Of a stretch of DNA of 64,000 bases, positions 26,483-38,516 are shown one piece after another. The stretch covers positions 62,001 through 126,000 of the forward strand of contig JANYES010000018.1 in assembly GCA_025362975.1 (NCBI GenBank), read 5' to 3'. A model generated the notes under the pieces. That model was not told the origin of the DNA, made no database searches, and saw only the letters and a list, made by a program, of their open reading frames with translations. The translations under genes were made by a program, and so were the position numbers. Each line of letters begins with the position of its first letter. Positions within the stretch are counted from its first letter, which is position 1. Source of the stretch: Alphaproteobacteria bacterium (GTDB taxonomy: Bacteria > Pseudomonadota > Alphaproteobacteria > Rickettsiales > SXRF01).

Positions 26483-27232
26483 TTAAAGGGCGAGGCCTTT
26501 GGAAGCGGCGTTTGCTTCTTCAAGCGCGCGGCCAGTGTATTTTCCCATGTTCTGTTTAACGACCGTGGACGCTTCGGCTAGTTCAGTTCCGGCGGCGGCC
26601 AGTGTGGTTTCGGCAGTTTTAACGGCGGGGGCGACATAGCCGAATTCTTCGAGGGTTTTGGCGATGATGGTGGAGATCGCACCTTGGGTTCTGGGCAGGG
26701 CCGCTTTAATCGTGTTGATTTTGGTGTCGAGGATGGCTTGCTGGGTGACGCGGTTGGAAGTCGGGCTTTCGGCGGAGACGAGGCGGCCAAAGAAGCTTTT
26801 GCCCTGATTGATTTCGGCTTGAATAAGCTTGCGCTCGTTAGGCCATGTGACGTGGCGCGTGGCGGCGGTTTCGAGTGCTTCGTGGGTGTAGCCGTAGCCT
26901 TTGCGGATAACTTGGGCGGTTTGGATGCCTTCGGCGTTTTTACTGAATAAAGCAAGGCTGCCCGTGTGGTCGATATGCGAGATGACGCCAGCGTCGGTAA
27001 CCGTGAATTTTTGAGGAGTGCCACTCAGGCGGTTAGTAAATTGCTGCCAGCGGCTGGGCGCGGCAACCTGTTCGAGCATGACGGTAGCTTCGGGGGCGAC
27101 TTTGGCCGCGAGGCCCGCGCCTTTGACGAGGGCGCTGACTTCCGCGCCGATGGCGCCTTCGGCGGCTTTTGTGCCTTTCAGGACGGGTGCGAGACGTTGG
27201 GCGACGCTGCCCAGCATGGTGACGATACCCAT
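26483..27232 (-). CDS. Hypothetical protein, tandem paralogue family member 2
   Basis: A 249-residue protein with no family I recognise. An Ala/Val-rich N-terminus (about 1-60) is followed by a core (about 75-140) with VTDAGVISHIDHTGSLALF, VIRKGYGYTHEAL and RHVTWPNERKL. That core is shared with the genes at 27340 and 25905. A helical region follows, then a C-terminal tail MGKYTGRALEEANAASKGLAL, also matched in the 27340 product. No signal peptide is evident. The pseudogene follows 12 bp downstream, so they form one unit. Confidence 0.7.
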   Translation of the reverse strand: MGIVTMLGSVAQRLAPVLKGTKAAEGAIGAEVSALVKGAGLAAKVAPEATVMLEQVAAPSRWQQFTNRLSGTPQKFTVTDAGVISHIDHTGSLALFSKNAEGIQTAQVIRKGYGYTHEALETAATRHVTWPNERKLIQAEINQGKSFFGRLVSAESPTSNRVTQQAILDTKINTIKAALPRTQGAISTIIAKTLEEFGYVAPAVKTAETTLAAAGTELAEASTVVKQNMGKYTGRALEEANAASKGLAL

Positions 27233-27293
27233 AAACCGCTTTCAATACGAGTTTTCTATGGATTCAGTATAGCGCGTTTTGGCTCTAGAAAAT

Positions 27294-27334
27294 GTTAAGA
27301 TTTAGCGAATATCGTTAAGCGGCTAAATCTTAAC
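27294..27334 (-). terminator. Terminator-like hairpin between two family members
   Basis: GTTAAGATTTAGC (27294-27306) and GCTAAATCTTAAC (27322-27334) form a perfect 13-bp stem with a 15-nt loop, with T-rich sequence after it on both strands. It lies 5 bp after the stop of the 27340 gene. Confidence 0.55.
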
Positions 27335-27339
27335 AATTT

Positions 27340-27960
27340 TTAGACTGCCAGATCGGGGGTGGGGCGGGAAGCCTCGCTGAGCGCGCGTTTAGTGTGTTTG
27401 CCGAGGTCCGGTTTTTCCTTGGTGGACGGTTCGGTGTGCGACTCGCCGCTGGCTTCTTTATCGGCCTTGGCTTTGGCGGCTTCCTCTATCGTTTGCAGCT
27501 CGAAACCGTGGGATTTAAGCAGGCGCATGGTCTGGGCGGAAACCGGGATTTGTTCGTGGTTGAGCTTGCTGAGAATGGCGTCGTGCTTGGGCTTGAGGAC
27601 TTCTCTTTCTTTGACATCCCAGCTGTCGCTTTCGTGCAGCGGCGCCACGGCGGTGGTTTGGCGCTGAATCCAATTCATGCCTTCGGCGGCGTAAAATTCC
27701 TCGCGGTGTCTGGCCCAGGTGACGTTCTCGGTGGCGGTGCTTTCGAGGAAATCCTTGGTGTATTCGTCGCCACCATAACCCTTGCGGATGAGTTCGACAT
27801 CGCCCTCACCCTTAACCCGGATAAGGTCACCTTTGCGGCTCTGGCGAATATAGCCGTCGCCGTCCGGCAGATTAAGGTCGGTGTTGGTTAGCATGGGCCT
27901 TAGGCTTAACCAACCCGGAGCGTCGGCAGCCGCTAACATGACATCGTCTTCTTTGCTCAT
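27340..27960 (-). CDS. Hypothetical protein, tandem paralogue family member 1
   Basis: A 206-residue hydrophilic protein. Its core (LPDGDGYIRQSRKGDLIRV, ELIRKGYGGDEYTKDFL, ENVTWARHREEF) matches the two genes downstream. The segment NHEQIPVSAQTMRLLKSHGF matches NYEQLPVSPQLRDAFISAGH of the pseudogene. The tail LGKHTKRALSEASRPTPDLAV matches that of the 26483 product. A charged, Lys/Glu-rich linker precedes the tail. No enzyme motif or signal peptide is seen. The conserved C-terminal tail with a small hydrophobic end could be a targeting or secretion signal, which is only a hypothesis. Confidence 0.7.
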   Translation of the reverse strand: MSKEDDVMLAAADAPGWLSLRPMLTNTDLNLPDGDGYIRQSRKGDLIRVKGEGDVELIRKGYGGDEYTKDFLESTATENVTWARHREEFYAAEGMNWIQRQTTAVAPLHESDSWDVKEREVLKPKHDAILSKLNHEQIPVSAQTMRLLKSHGFELQTIEEAAKAKADKEASGESHTEPSTKEKPDLGKHTKRALSEASRPTPDLAV

Positions 27961-28068
27961 AGGAATTCCCCCTTAAGTGAATGCGATTATGAGGCCATTG
28001 TAGCGCAGAATTGACTTAAATAATATTAAGGTTTTTGGATTCGAATATGACAACAGGTAAAGTGCTGA

Positions 28069-28539
28069 TTAAACGTAATCAATTGCCATAACTTCGTATT
28101 CTTTGCCGCCTTTGGGGGTTTTGACTTCGACGGTGTCGCCGACTTTTTTATTGATTAAAGCCCGGGCGATAGGGGCGGTGATGGAAATTTTGTTCTGTTT
28201 AATGTCGGCTTCCAATTCGCCGACGATCTGGTAGGTGATGTTGCCGTCGTCTTCATCGACGAGTTTGACAGTGGCGCCGAATTTCACGGTGTCGTTGCTG
28301 AGCAGTTTGATGTCGATCACGTCGGCACGCGAGATGCGGGCTTCCAGCTCGTTGATGCGGCCTTCGATGAAGCTCTGCTTTTCCTTGGCGGCGGAGTATT
28401 CGGCGTTTTCAGATAAATCGCCGTGGGCGCGCGCTTCGGCGATGGCCTGAATGATGGCGGGGCGGTCGACGCTTTTGAGCTGTTTAAGCTCGGCGTTCAT
28501 GAGGTCATAGCCTTTATGTGTGACGGGGTATTTTTCCAT
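28069..28539 (-). CDS. greA: Transcription elongation factor GreA
   Basis: The 156-residue product has the GreA N-terminal coiled coil with the catalytic tip ([20 protein letters not shown], acidic residues DLSENAEY) and the C-terminal FKBP-like domain ending in [13 protein letters not shown]. GreA stimulates cleavage of backtracked RNA in RNA polymerase. In Alphaproteobacteria greA often lies just after carB, as here, with one small gene between. A strong terminator-type hairpin precedes it, so it has its own promoter or is attenuated. Confidence 0.96.
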   Translation of the reverse strand: MEKYPVTHKGYDLMNAELKQLKSVDRPAIIQAIAEARAHGDLSENAEYSAAKEKQSFIEGRINELEARISRADVIDIKLLSNDTVKFGATVKLVDEDDGNITYQIVGELEADIKQNKISITAPIARALINKKVGDTVEVKTPKGGKEYEVMAIDYV

Positions 28540-28557
28540 GACTTGGTCCTTAGAAAT

Positions 28558-28590
28558 AAAACATGCAGCAACCGTGGTTGCCGCATGTTT
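28558..28590 (-). terminator. Strong terminator/attenuator hairpin upstream of greA
   Basis: AAACATGC and GCAACC (28559-28573) pair with GGTTGC and GCATGTTT (28576-28590), a 14-bp stem with one internal mismatch and a 2-nt loop. T-rich sequence follows on the minus strand. It ends the 28660 gene and stands only 19 bp before the greA start codon. Confidence 0.65.
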
Positions 28591-28659
28591 GTAAATGATT
28601 CGAAGTGGAGGGTATAAATAGACTAAAACTTAGTCAAGCGAGAGTTAGCTGAATCTGTG

Positions 28660-29277
28660 TTACTCGACGCCACGTTCTTTTTCGTTAAGCTTCTCGGCGA
28701 GGCGTTTAAGGCGCTGGTCGGGAATGCCGGATTCGGTGGCGATGGCCGAGAGGCCTTTGGCCAGATCTTCGATTGGCTGGCGCAGGGCGCCGTCGGACAC
28801 GAAGTTAGCGGCAAGCTTCAGTGTGTCGCCTTTGAAGTTGCTATTGATAAAATCAATGTCTTTGCCTTCATCGTTACGGTTGGCGTGTTCGACCTGATCT
28901 TCGTAATCGGCGTGGATGCTGGCGGCTTGGCTGCGAATGTGTTTGACGCCTTTGCGCAATTTTAAAAAGTCGTCGATCACGTCGTGCATGGCGAAGACCG
29001 CGCCTTGGATGTAGGGTTGCTGGCCGCGTTCGGTGAGCAGGTCGGTGGCGCCTTTGAGCTTTTCAGTGACGGTGGCGACGTGACTGGCGAGGCGGGTGAG
29101 GGCGCCGTCGGTTTCCTGTTCAAGCATGGCCGTGGGGGTTTGGAAGACCATGACGCCTTGTTCGCCTTCGTTTTCATGGCCCGTGTTGATGGATTTCAGG
29201 AGTTCTTTGCCGAGGCGGACGATGTCGTCGGCGTGGCCGATGGCGGTTTCGAAGTGATGATTTTTTAAGACGGCCAT
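28660..29277 (-). CDS. Hypothetical helical protein between carB and greA
   Basis: A 205-residue, mostly helical, charged cytoplasmic protein without a recognised family. It lies 51 bp after carB and has a good AGGAG site 6 nt before ATG 29277. Heptad-like patterns (GALTRLASHVATVTEKLKGATDLL and DVIDDFLKLRKGVKHI) suggest a helical bundle or coiled coil. It ends with a strong terminator before greA. It shows no clear similarity to the tandem family at 25905-27960. Confidence 0.65.
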   Translation of the reverse strand: MAVLKNHHFETAIGHADDIVRLGKELLKSINTGHENEGEQGVMVFQTPTAMLEQETDGALTRLASHVATVTEKLKGATDLLTERGQQPYIQGAVFAMHDVIDDFLKLRKGVKHIRSQAASIHADYEDQVEHANRNDEGKDIDFINSNFKGDTLKLAANFVSDGALRQPIEDLAKGLSAIATESGIPDQRLKRLAEKLNEKERGVE

Positions 29278-29327
29278 AAATGCTCCTGATAATGAAGGCT
29301 AATAGTTAGCGAATTTTAACGATTGAG

Positions 29328-32633
<3,306 letters not shown>

Positions 32634-32673
32634 GGCTATTTTTTATCCTGAAAAATCATGAAGGCGGCGCGTT

Positions 32674-33198
32674 TCATGGCTTGGCTGCTGGTGTGATTTG
32701 TGCGGTGTACACGGTTTTAGGCGTGGTGGGCGTGCATGGGGTTTTGTCGCAGATGGCTTGGGAGACGACGTCGAGAAGTTTGAAGATGTCCACGTCGAGC
32801 TTGTAGTGGAGCTGGTAGCGCGTGTGGGTGTCGAAATCGTCGGTGGTGAGGGTGAGGGTTTCGTAGGCTTTGTCGAAATTGTAGCTAGTTGCCATGAAGG
32901 CGATGCCGTATTCGAGATGGGCGGTGTTGGTTTCGGGGGCATATTCTTCCATGAAGAGCGGGTCGAAATGCGGGATGCCGTTATCGAGTTTGATCAGGTC
33001 GATGGTGTAGCCGTACGCGTTATTGCTGGCAGCCGACCCGGAGATGATGAGGAAGCGGTTGGCGCCGAGGGCGATGGTTTCCTGCTTCGTGAGTTCGCGC
33101 GAGGACGCGGCGTTTTGGGTAGGCGATTTGCGTGGCGCTCCTGCGGCAAACGTTGGGGCAGCAAGGAGCAGGGCCATCAGCAGCGCGATGATTTTCAT
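32674..33198 (-). CDS. Periplasmic protein of unknown function inside the car operon
   Basis: A 174-residue protein with a typical Sec signal peptide ([20 protein letters not shown], about 1-20). The mature part is soluble with one CDKTPC cysteine pair near the C-terminus that could form a disulfide. I do not recognise a family. Its ATG overlaps the carA stop (ATGA) and carB follows 40 bp downstream, so it must be made with the carbamoyl-phosphate synthase subunits. Confidence 0.7.
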   Translation of the reverse strand: MKIIALLMALLLAAPTFAAGAPRKSPTQNAASSRELTKQETIALGANRFLIISGSAASNNAYGYTIDLIKLDNGIPHFDPLFMEEYAPETNTAHLEYGIAFMATSYNFDKAYETLTLTTDDFDTHTRYQLHYKLDVDIFKLLDVVSQAICDKTPCTPTTPKTVYTAQITPAAKP

Positions 33199-34373
33199 GC
33201 GGCTTTCTTGTGCTTTTGCATCAGTTCCACGAAATCGTCGAAGAGGTATTGGCTGTCATGCGGGCCGGGGGAGGATTCGGGATGATACTGCACGCAGAAG
33301 ACGGGCTTGTCGGTGACGCGCAGGCCTTCGACGGTGTCGTCGAAAAGCGACATGTGCGAAACTTCGACGTTGGGGGGGAGGCTATCGGCGACAACGGCGA
33401 AGCCGTGGTTCTGACTGGTGATTTCTACTGCGCCCGTCGCCAAGTTTTTGACGGGTTGGTTGGCGCCGCGATGGCCGCGGGCGAGTTTTTCGGTGCGGCC
33501 GCCGAGCGCAAGGCCCAAGAGTTGGTGGCCGAGGCAGATGCCGAAGATGGGAGTGTCGGTGTCGATGAGTTTGCGCAGCATGGGCGTGGAGTAGACGCCG
33601 GTGGCGGCGGGGTCGCCGGGGCCGTTGGAGAGGAACACGCCGTCGGGCTTGTAGGCGAGGATGTCTTCGGCGCTGGTTTTGGCGGGGACGACGGTGACTT
33701 TGCAGCCGCGCTCAGCGAGGCTGCGCAGGATGTTAAGTTTCTGGCCGAAATCAACGGCGACGACGTGGTATTTTTCAACAAACGCGGTGCGCTGTTCGGG
33801 CTGGAGGCGCCACAGGCCTTCGGTCCAGTCATAGGCTTTGGCGGTGGTGACGGTTGCGGCGAGTTCAAGGCCGGACATGTCGGGACTTTGTTGCAGGCGC
33901 GACATGGCGCCGCGCAGGTTTTCCTGCGTCAATTGCTGGCTGGAATGGACGATGGCGCAGTTCTGTGCGCCGTGGTCGCGGATGTGGCGGGTGATGGCGC
34001 GGGTGTCGACGCCGGAAATGCCGGTGATGCGGTTGGCTTGCAGCCATTCGTTCAGCGTGGAGTCGCTGCGGAAGTTGGAATCGCGGGTGATGCGTTCGCG
34101 GATGATGAGGCCAGCGGCGACGGGGCGGATGGTTTCGGCGTCCTCGTCGTTGCAGCCGACATTGCCGATATGGGGGAAGGTGAAAGTGATGACTTGCCCC
34201 GCAAAGGACGGGTCGGTCAGGATTTCCTGATAGCCGGTCATGGCGGTGTTGAAGCAGATTTCACCGGTGGTGATGCCTTCGGCGCCGATGCCTTCACCGA
34301 AAAAGAGCCTTCCGTCCGCTAATAAGAGGCAAGCGTTGGCGTTAGTCGGGATCGTCGGGGCGTTTTCGTGCAT
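33195..34373 (-). CDS. carA: Carbamoyl-phosphate synthase small subunit
   Basis: A 392-residue glutaminase subunit. The N-terminal CPSase domain ([36 protein letters not shown]) is followed by a class I amidotransferase with nucleophile Cys in [16 protein letters not shown] and the HPE pair in [10 protein letters not shown]. It supplies ammonia to CarB. A promoter with palindromes lies upstream at 34414-34457. It overlaps the next periplasmic gene by 4 nt. Confidence 0.97.
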   Translation of the reverse strand: MHENAPTIPTNANACLLLADGRLFFGEGIGAEGITTGEICFNTAMTGYQEILTDPSFAGQVITFTFPHIGNVGCNDEDAETIRPVAAGLIIRERITRDSNFRSDSTLNEWLQANRITGISGVDTRAITRHIRDHGAQNCAIVHSSQQLTQENLRGAMSRLQQSPDMSGLELAATVTTAKAYDWTEGLWRLQPEQRTAFVEKYHVVAVDFGQKLNILRSLAERGCKVTVVPAKTSAEDILAYKPDGVFLSNGPGDPAATGVYSTPMLRKLIDTDTPIFGICLGHQLLGLALGGRTEKLARGHRGANQPVKNLATGAVEITSQNHGFAVVADSLPPNVEVSHMSLFDDTVEGLRVTDKPVFCVQYHPESSPGPHDSQYLFDDFVELMQKHKKAA

Positions 34374-34413
34374 GGTTCCTGCTAAAAACTCGTGTGATGG
34401 AGGCTATAAATTC

Positions 34414-34441
34414 GGCCAAATTGGCCGCACCTTAAAGGTGC
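34414..34441. promoter_or_regulatory. Two adjacent perfect palindromes at the carA promoter
   Basis: GGCCAAATTGGCC (34414-34426) and GCACCTTAAAGGTGC (34427-34441) are directly adjacent perfect palindromes with 6-7 bp arms. They cover the -10 element and start point of the predicted carA promoter. Their position suits an operator for end-product control, but the regulator is unknown. Confidence 0.45.
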
Positions 34442-34457
34442 AGCCCGCCTACGTCAA
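34429..34457 (-). promoter_or_regulatory. carA: Probable carA promoter
   Basis: On the minus strand TTGACG (34452-34457), a 17-nt spacer and TAAGGT (34429-34434) form a plausible sigma-70 promoter. The start point would be near 34422, about 50 nt before the carA ATG. Confidence 0.45.
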
Positions 34458-34526
34458 GGGCGCATTTGGCTTACGTTGCGTAGGCAAATAAAAGGCCGGA
34501 ATTATTATGTTTTAAAGGCTGGCGTT

Positions 34527-35828
34527 TTAGAGGCTGTGTTCGCTCAGGCGGTGGCAGGGCACCAGCGGATCGTCAGGGGAGTAGGAAAGAATGCCGCGCA
34601 GCCATTCGGGCTGGTACTCGTGGTAGGCAGGACGGAAATGGGTGGAACGGGTTTCTTCTTCGTAGAGCCTGGAAAGCTTGTTACGGGCTTCTTCGACGCC
34701 GAAGGTTTGGCGGAAGGTTTCAAGCAGGATTTCAAGGGTTTTGGGGTTGGGGGTGCCCCATTCGCGGTTGGAATTGGTGGCACAGTGGATAACGTTGCCG
34801 TTGTCGTCGGAGCGGCGCATCAGCTCGGCTTTGAAGCGTTCGCGGGCGATGTCGGAGGTTTCGGAGTTGGCGGCGATGGCGGTTTCCAGCTCCAGCAGGA
34901 AATGCTCGACGACTTCGGGCTGACCGTGGAACAGGGTTTCATGCAGCAAGGTGAGGCCAGCGCGGCGGGTATTGTTATATTGCCGCTCATAGGCGGCGTC
35001 CGTGATATAGCCTTTGTCGTGCAGGGCGTGCACGCGGGTGGCCACCGCATGGAACATGTCGGGATTGCGCGAATAGACGGCGCGGAAAATCGGCGTATGG
35101 GGGTTGCCGTCGGTGCGGGCGAAGAGTTCGCCGTAGGTGTTGTCGTCAAGTAAATGATTGCGGTGGAGGAGGAAAATCTCGGTGGCGACGTGGTCGAACA
35201 GCTCGCGGTTGCCGGTGTGGATGGAGGCGAGCACGGTGGTGATGTTATGGCTGGTGCGGTCGATGAACTGGTGGGCGAATTCTTCGTGGCTCATGATGCC
35301 GCTGTCGCGCAGCATGGTCAACTCGTTATAGACGAGGTTATAAAGCTCCATCTGGCCGCTGGAAATGGCGTCCAGCAGAGTGTTGTAGCCGTCGCTGTTG
35401 GCGGCGGTCATCATCTGGGCGTAGGCCTGCCATGTAAGCGCGCTGCGCTGGTTTTCGGGCAGGGTTTCGTTGCGGGCTGCTTCGGCGTGGCAGAAATCGC
35501 GCAGGAGCTCGAACATGGCGGCGGCTTTGGCGACTTTCAAATCGGGTTCGCCGGGGGCTTTATTAACGAAAGGCAGGTGCAGGATGTCGTGGAAATGGGT
35601 GAAGCGGTTGATGCTGCGCTCGAGCATGACCGATGGGCGCGCGATGGCTTTTTCATCGAGGAAGTTTTTGATTTGATCGTAATGGTCTTCGGCTTCATCG
35701 GCGTTGGCGGTGTCGAGGCAGTATTCGGTGATGAGCTTATGCAAATCCTTCGCCCATTGCGTACGCTGGGCAAGGGTGTAGCTGGAGCCGATTTTTACGG
35801 CTCTTGGGGTGTGGCGGCTGATGCTCAT
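34527..35828 (-). CDS. Ankyrin-like repeat protein (paralogue 1)
   Basis: A 433-residue soluble protein. Segments such as SDGYNTLLDAISSGQMELYNLVYNELTML, NPHTPIFRAVYSRNPDMFHAV and GLTLLHETLFHGQPEVVEHFL have the spacing and TPL/LHxA-G-xxxxV look of degenerate ankyrin repeats. It shares whole-length similarity with the 37373 product, including GNVIHCATNSNREWGTPN and the tail WLRGILSYSPDDPLVP. Ankyrin proteins mediate protein contacts and in many host-associated Alphaproteobacteria are effectors; that role is not shown here. ATG 35828 is chosen; an in-frame TTG at 35867 exists. Confidence 0.72.
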   Translation of the reverse strand: MSISRHTPRAVKIGSSYTLAQRTQWAKDLHKLITEYCLDTANADEAEDHYDQIKNFLDEKAIARPSVMLERSINRFTHFHDILHLPFVNKAPGEPDLKVAKAAAMFELLRDFCHAEAARNETLPENQRSALTWQAYAQMMTAANSDGYNTLLDAISSGQMELYNLVYNELTMLRDSGIMSHEEFAHQFIDRTSHNITTVLASIHTGNRELFDHVATEIFLLHRNHLLDDNTYGELFARTDGNPHTPIFRAVYSRNPDMFHAVATRVHALHDKGYITDAAYERQYNNTRRAGLTLLHETLFHGQPEVVEHFLLELETAIAANSETSDIARERFKAELMRRSDDNGNVIHCATNSNREWGTPNPKTLEILLETFRQTFGVEEARNKLSRLYEEETRSTHFRPAYHEYQPEWLRGILSYSPDDPLVPCHRLSEHSL

Positions 35829-35906
35829 GGGTAAAGGATTGTTAACTTTTGACGGCGACAAAGTCAAGCCATTCGTTTATTAATAAAAACGAATAACTAG
35901 AGTTGG

Positions 35907-37373
35907 TTATTGGCGGACAAAAATGGTGGCGGTGTTGCCTTGATACATTTGTTTCCAGCCTTTTCGGTGGGTGAACTGGCTGATGAATACGGTTTCGCCG
36001 TTGGGGATGATGGCCGCATTCATTTGATAACTATTGAGAATATTGTCCCAGCCGGGGGCGTTATCATGGAAGATTAAATAATCGCGGGCGACATTGACGG
36101 GGTAGGCGGTGTCGATGCGACCATCCATCCAGATTTTGATGTGTCCATGCGACATGAAGATGAGGGCGCCGCCGAGGTTAAAGGTGTTGAACAGGCGCGC
36201 GTCCGGATAGTGGGATTCAAGGTAGCGCACTTCGGGGGCGAGGTCTGGCAGGGGGTTAAAGCGGTAGGTTTCGTAAAAATGCGCGGCTTGGGGGCTGAGG
36301 GCAGCGAAGGTGGTGGCGATACAGAGCAGCAGGAGTGCCACGGCGACGCGCGTATCATGCAGTAGGCGCGTGCCGAGTGCGCACAGGCGTTCGACGGACA
36401 CGGGGCGTGGGGCGTTGGCGGAAGGGTTGCGGCGCATACAGGCGTGGATGCCTTCGGCGAGAATGGGAGCGGCGATGAGGCCGAAAATATAAAGGTTGCG
36501 CACCGAGCGCACGCCGGGAATCAGCCACAGGGCGACAAGCCAATGCTCGACAGTGGAGGTGGGCGGGTGTTTGACGGTCAGGAAAAGCAAAATCGCGAGG
36601 TAGGAGATGAGCGGGCCGTTATTCCATGTGATGAGCACCGGCTGCCACTCGACGATGAGTTTCTGGCTCAAATCGCTGGCCAGCGTGCCGTAGATACCGG
36701 TGATGATGCCGGTGCCGTAAGGGTTGATGAGGCAGGCGAGCAGGCTGGCAACGCCAGTGGCAAATAAGCGCCGGAAGAGGGTGATGTCACGTTTCAGCAA
36801 CGCGCCCAGCCCGTAAGCGCCGAGAAAAACAAAAGCGGTGATGAACGCGCCGTGGACGTTGGCCCAGAGACACATGAACATGGGGGCGGCGATGAGCCAG
36901 CGATGGCGGATATTGCCGTGGTAGAGCTGGCGCAGGAACAGCAGCGTCATGGCGGTGAACAGCATGCTGGCCTGAAACGGGCGGAGGTTCATGCTGCAGA
37001 CGGTCATGGAAAAAATGACGGTCGCAAAGAAGGCGCTTAAGCCTTCGCGGGTTGCCAGCACGCACAGGGCGAACATGAATGACAGCGTGGCGGCGATGGT
37101 GAATGCGTTGAGCATGACGACGCCGTGCCAGTGGTAATGGTCGTAGAGGGCACTGGCCAGAATGTCCCACAGCCATGAGAGGTTGTACCACGGGTGACTT
37201 CCTGCGGTGAAGGACCATGTGTCGTGCGCGGGCACCCAGCCGAGTTCGCGGATCTGGCTGCCGGCGCTGAGGTGCCACAGCGTATCGGGATCTGAAAACA
37301 TGGAGGAATGCGCCGTCGGTAGCAGCAGCAGGTAGACGAGGTAGACGACGGCGGAAAGGATGAAAATCGGCAT
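35907..37373 (-). CDS. Polytopic GT-C-like membrane protein
   Basis: A 488-residue inner-membrane protein with about ten hydrophobic helices. The first periplasmic loop reads SDPDTLWHLSAGSQIRELG and HDTWSFTA, a pattern of acidic/aromatic residues typical of GT-C glycosyltransferases of the GT39/PMT type; a later LRPFQAS and a C-terminal soluble part (about 400-488) follow. It may transfer a sugar from a lipid carrier, but the substrate is unknown. Its ATG overlaps the stop of the 37373 gene, and the second ankyrin-like gene follows, so the three form one unit. Confidence 0.7.
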   Translation of the reverse strand: MPIFILSAVVYLVYLLLLPTAHSSMFSDPDTLWHLSAGSQIRELGWVPAHDTWSFTAGSHPWYNLSWLWDILASALYDHYHWHGVVMLNAFTIAATLSFMFALCVLATREGLSAFFATVIFSMTVCSMNLRPFQASMLFTAMTLLFLRQLYHGNIRHRWLIAAPMFMCLWANVHGAFITAFVFLGAYGLGALLKRDITLFRRLFATGVASLLACLINPYGTGIITGIYGTLASDLSQKLIVEWQPVLITWNNGPLISYLAILLFLTVKHPPTSTVEHWLVALWLIPGVRSVRNLYIFGLIAAPILAEGIHACMRRNPSANAPRPVSVERLCALGTRLLHDTRVAVALLLLCIATTFAALSPQAAHFYETYRFNPLPDLAPEVRYLESHYPDARLFNTFNLGGALIFMSHGHIKIWMDGRIDTAYPVNVARDYLIFHDNAPGWDNILNSYQMNAAIIPNGETVFISQFTHRKGWKQMYQGNTATIFVRQ

Positions 37374-38500
37374 CAGCGAGGGAAAAGCTGGCGGGGCTGG
37401 AGCGGATTTTTTTCGTTGTAGGACATGATGCGGCGGAACCAGTCGTGCTCGCCGCCTTGGGGTTCGGAACCGGCGGGATTTTGCATGTTGTGGTAGGCGG
37501 GGGTGCCGCGGTCGGTGGTTTCGGCATACATGCGCTTGACGTTTTCACGCGCCATCACGCGGCCGTAGGTGTCGTACATGGCCTTGTGCAGCACGTCGAT
37601 AACGAGCCCGTTGGGCGTGCCTTTTTCGATGTCGCACTGGGTGGCGGTGTGGAAAATATTCCAGCCGGACTGGGTGCGGGAATTAAGTTCGGTGCGCATT
37701 TCGGCCGGGGTGAGGATTTCGCGCAGTTGCTTGATGAAGGCGGCGACGACGGGTGCGTCGCCAGCTTTGATGGCGCTGATCAGCGGTGTGAAATCGTGCG
37801 AGCTTTTGCTGATGAATTGCTGTTTGAAGGTTTCCTCGTCGATCTTTCCCTTGTCGCGCAGGTCTTTCAAATGTTCGAAATGCTTGTCGCAGATTTCGGT
37901 GTTGTGGCTTTTGACGGCGTAATGCATGGGGGTCATGCCGTCAGTGGTGGGGAGGGTGAAGCAGGCGGCGAAAAGATCGTCGTCGAAGGCGTGGACTTTG
38001 CGTAGCAAATCGAGTTCGTTAACGACCATTTCATAGGTGTGCACATCGCCGTTGAGCAGCGACTGGTGGATAAGCGTATGGTCGGAGACGGTGGGGCGGA
38101 TCATCATCTCGCCCATTTCTACCCAGCTGAGGTGATGCTCGTCGCCGTTGCTGCGCGTGACTTTGTGGCAGGAGTCGATGATCAGCTTGAAGAGGCGCTT
38201 GGCTTTTTCGATGCGCAGATCGTTCGGGCAGTTAATGTCGGGGGCGAAGCACAAATGCAGAGCATCAATCAGATGCGTACACTCGTTGGCACTTAAATCC
38301 AAGAAGGCGTGCGGGTTACGCTGGGCGACGTCGTTCACCGTTTTTTCCATGAAGGGGAAAAAACGGTCAATATCGGCGCGGGTGTTGCACTGGAACGCGA
38401 GTTCGCAGATCTGCGTGTGAAGCAGCTGGCCGTCGCGCGAGCGGGTGTGTCCGCCGCAGTGTTCGGTTTTGTTCTGGCCTGTCGTGTCCCTTGTCGACAT
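37373..38500 (-). CDS. Ankyrin-like repeat protein (paralogue 2)
   Basis: A 375-residue soluble protein similar along its length to the 34527 product. Matching pieces include LIHQSLLNGDVHTYEMVVNELDLLRK, TPMHYAVKSHNTEICD, TPLISAIKAGDAPVVAAFI (clear ankyrin style), GWNIFHTATQCDIEKGTPN and the tail WFRRIMSYNEKNPLQP. Several Cys residues are scattered in it. ATG 38500 has GAGG upstream. It overlaps the membrane-protein gene and lies 16 bp after phaZ, which precedes it in the transcription unit. Confidence 0.72.
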   Translation of the reverse strand: MSTRDTTGQNKTEHCGGHTRSRDGQLLHTQICELAFQCNTRADIDRFFPFMEKTVNDVAQRNPHAFLDLSANECTHLIDALHLCFAPDINCPNDLRIEKAKRLFKLIIDSCHKVTRSNGDEHHLSWVEMGEMMIRPTVSDHTLIHQSLLNGDVHTYEMVVNELDLLRKVHAFDDDLFAACFTLPTTDGMTPMHYAVKSHNTEICDKHFEHLKDLRDKGKIDEETFKQQFISKSSHDFTPLISAIKAGDAPVVAAFIKQLREILTPAEMRTELNSRTQSGWNIFHTATQCDIEKGTPNGLVIDVLHKAMYDTYGRVMARENVKRMYAETTDRGTPAYHNMQNPAGSEPQGGEHDWFRRIMSYNEKNPLQPRQLFPR

Positions 38501-38516
38501 AGGCAGCCTCTTGGAA

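Noticed and set aside
33210-34322. Plus-strand frame of 370 codons opposite carA
   Set aside because: It lies exactly antisense to carA, is Gly/Ala/Val/Asp-rich without motifs, and is a by-product of GC-rich codon use.
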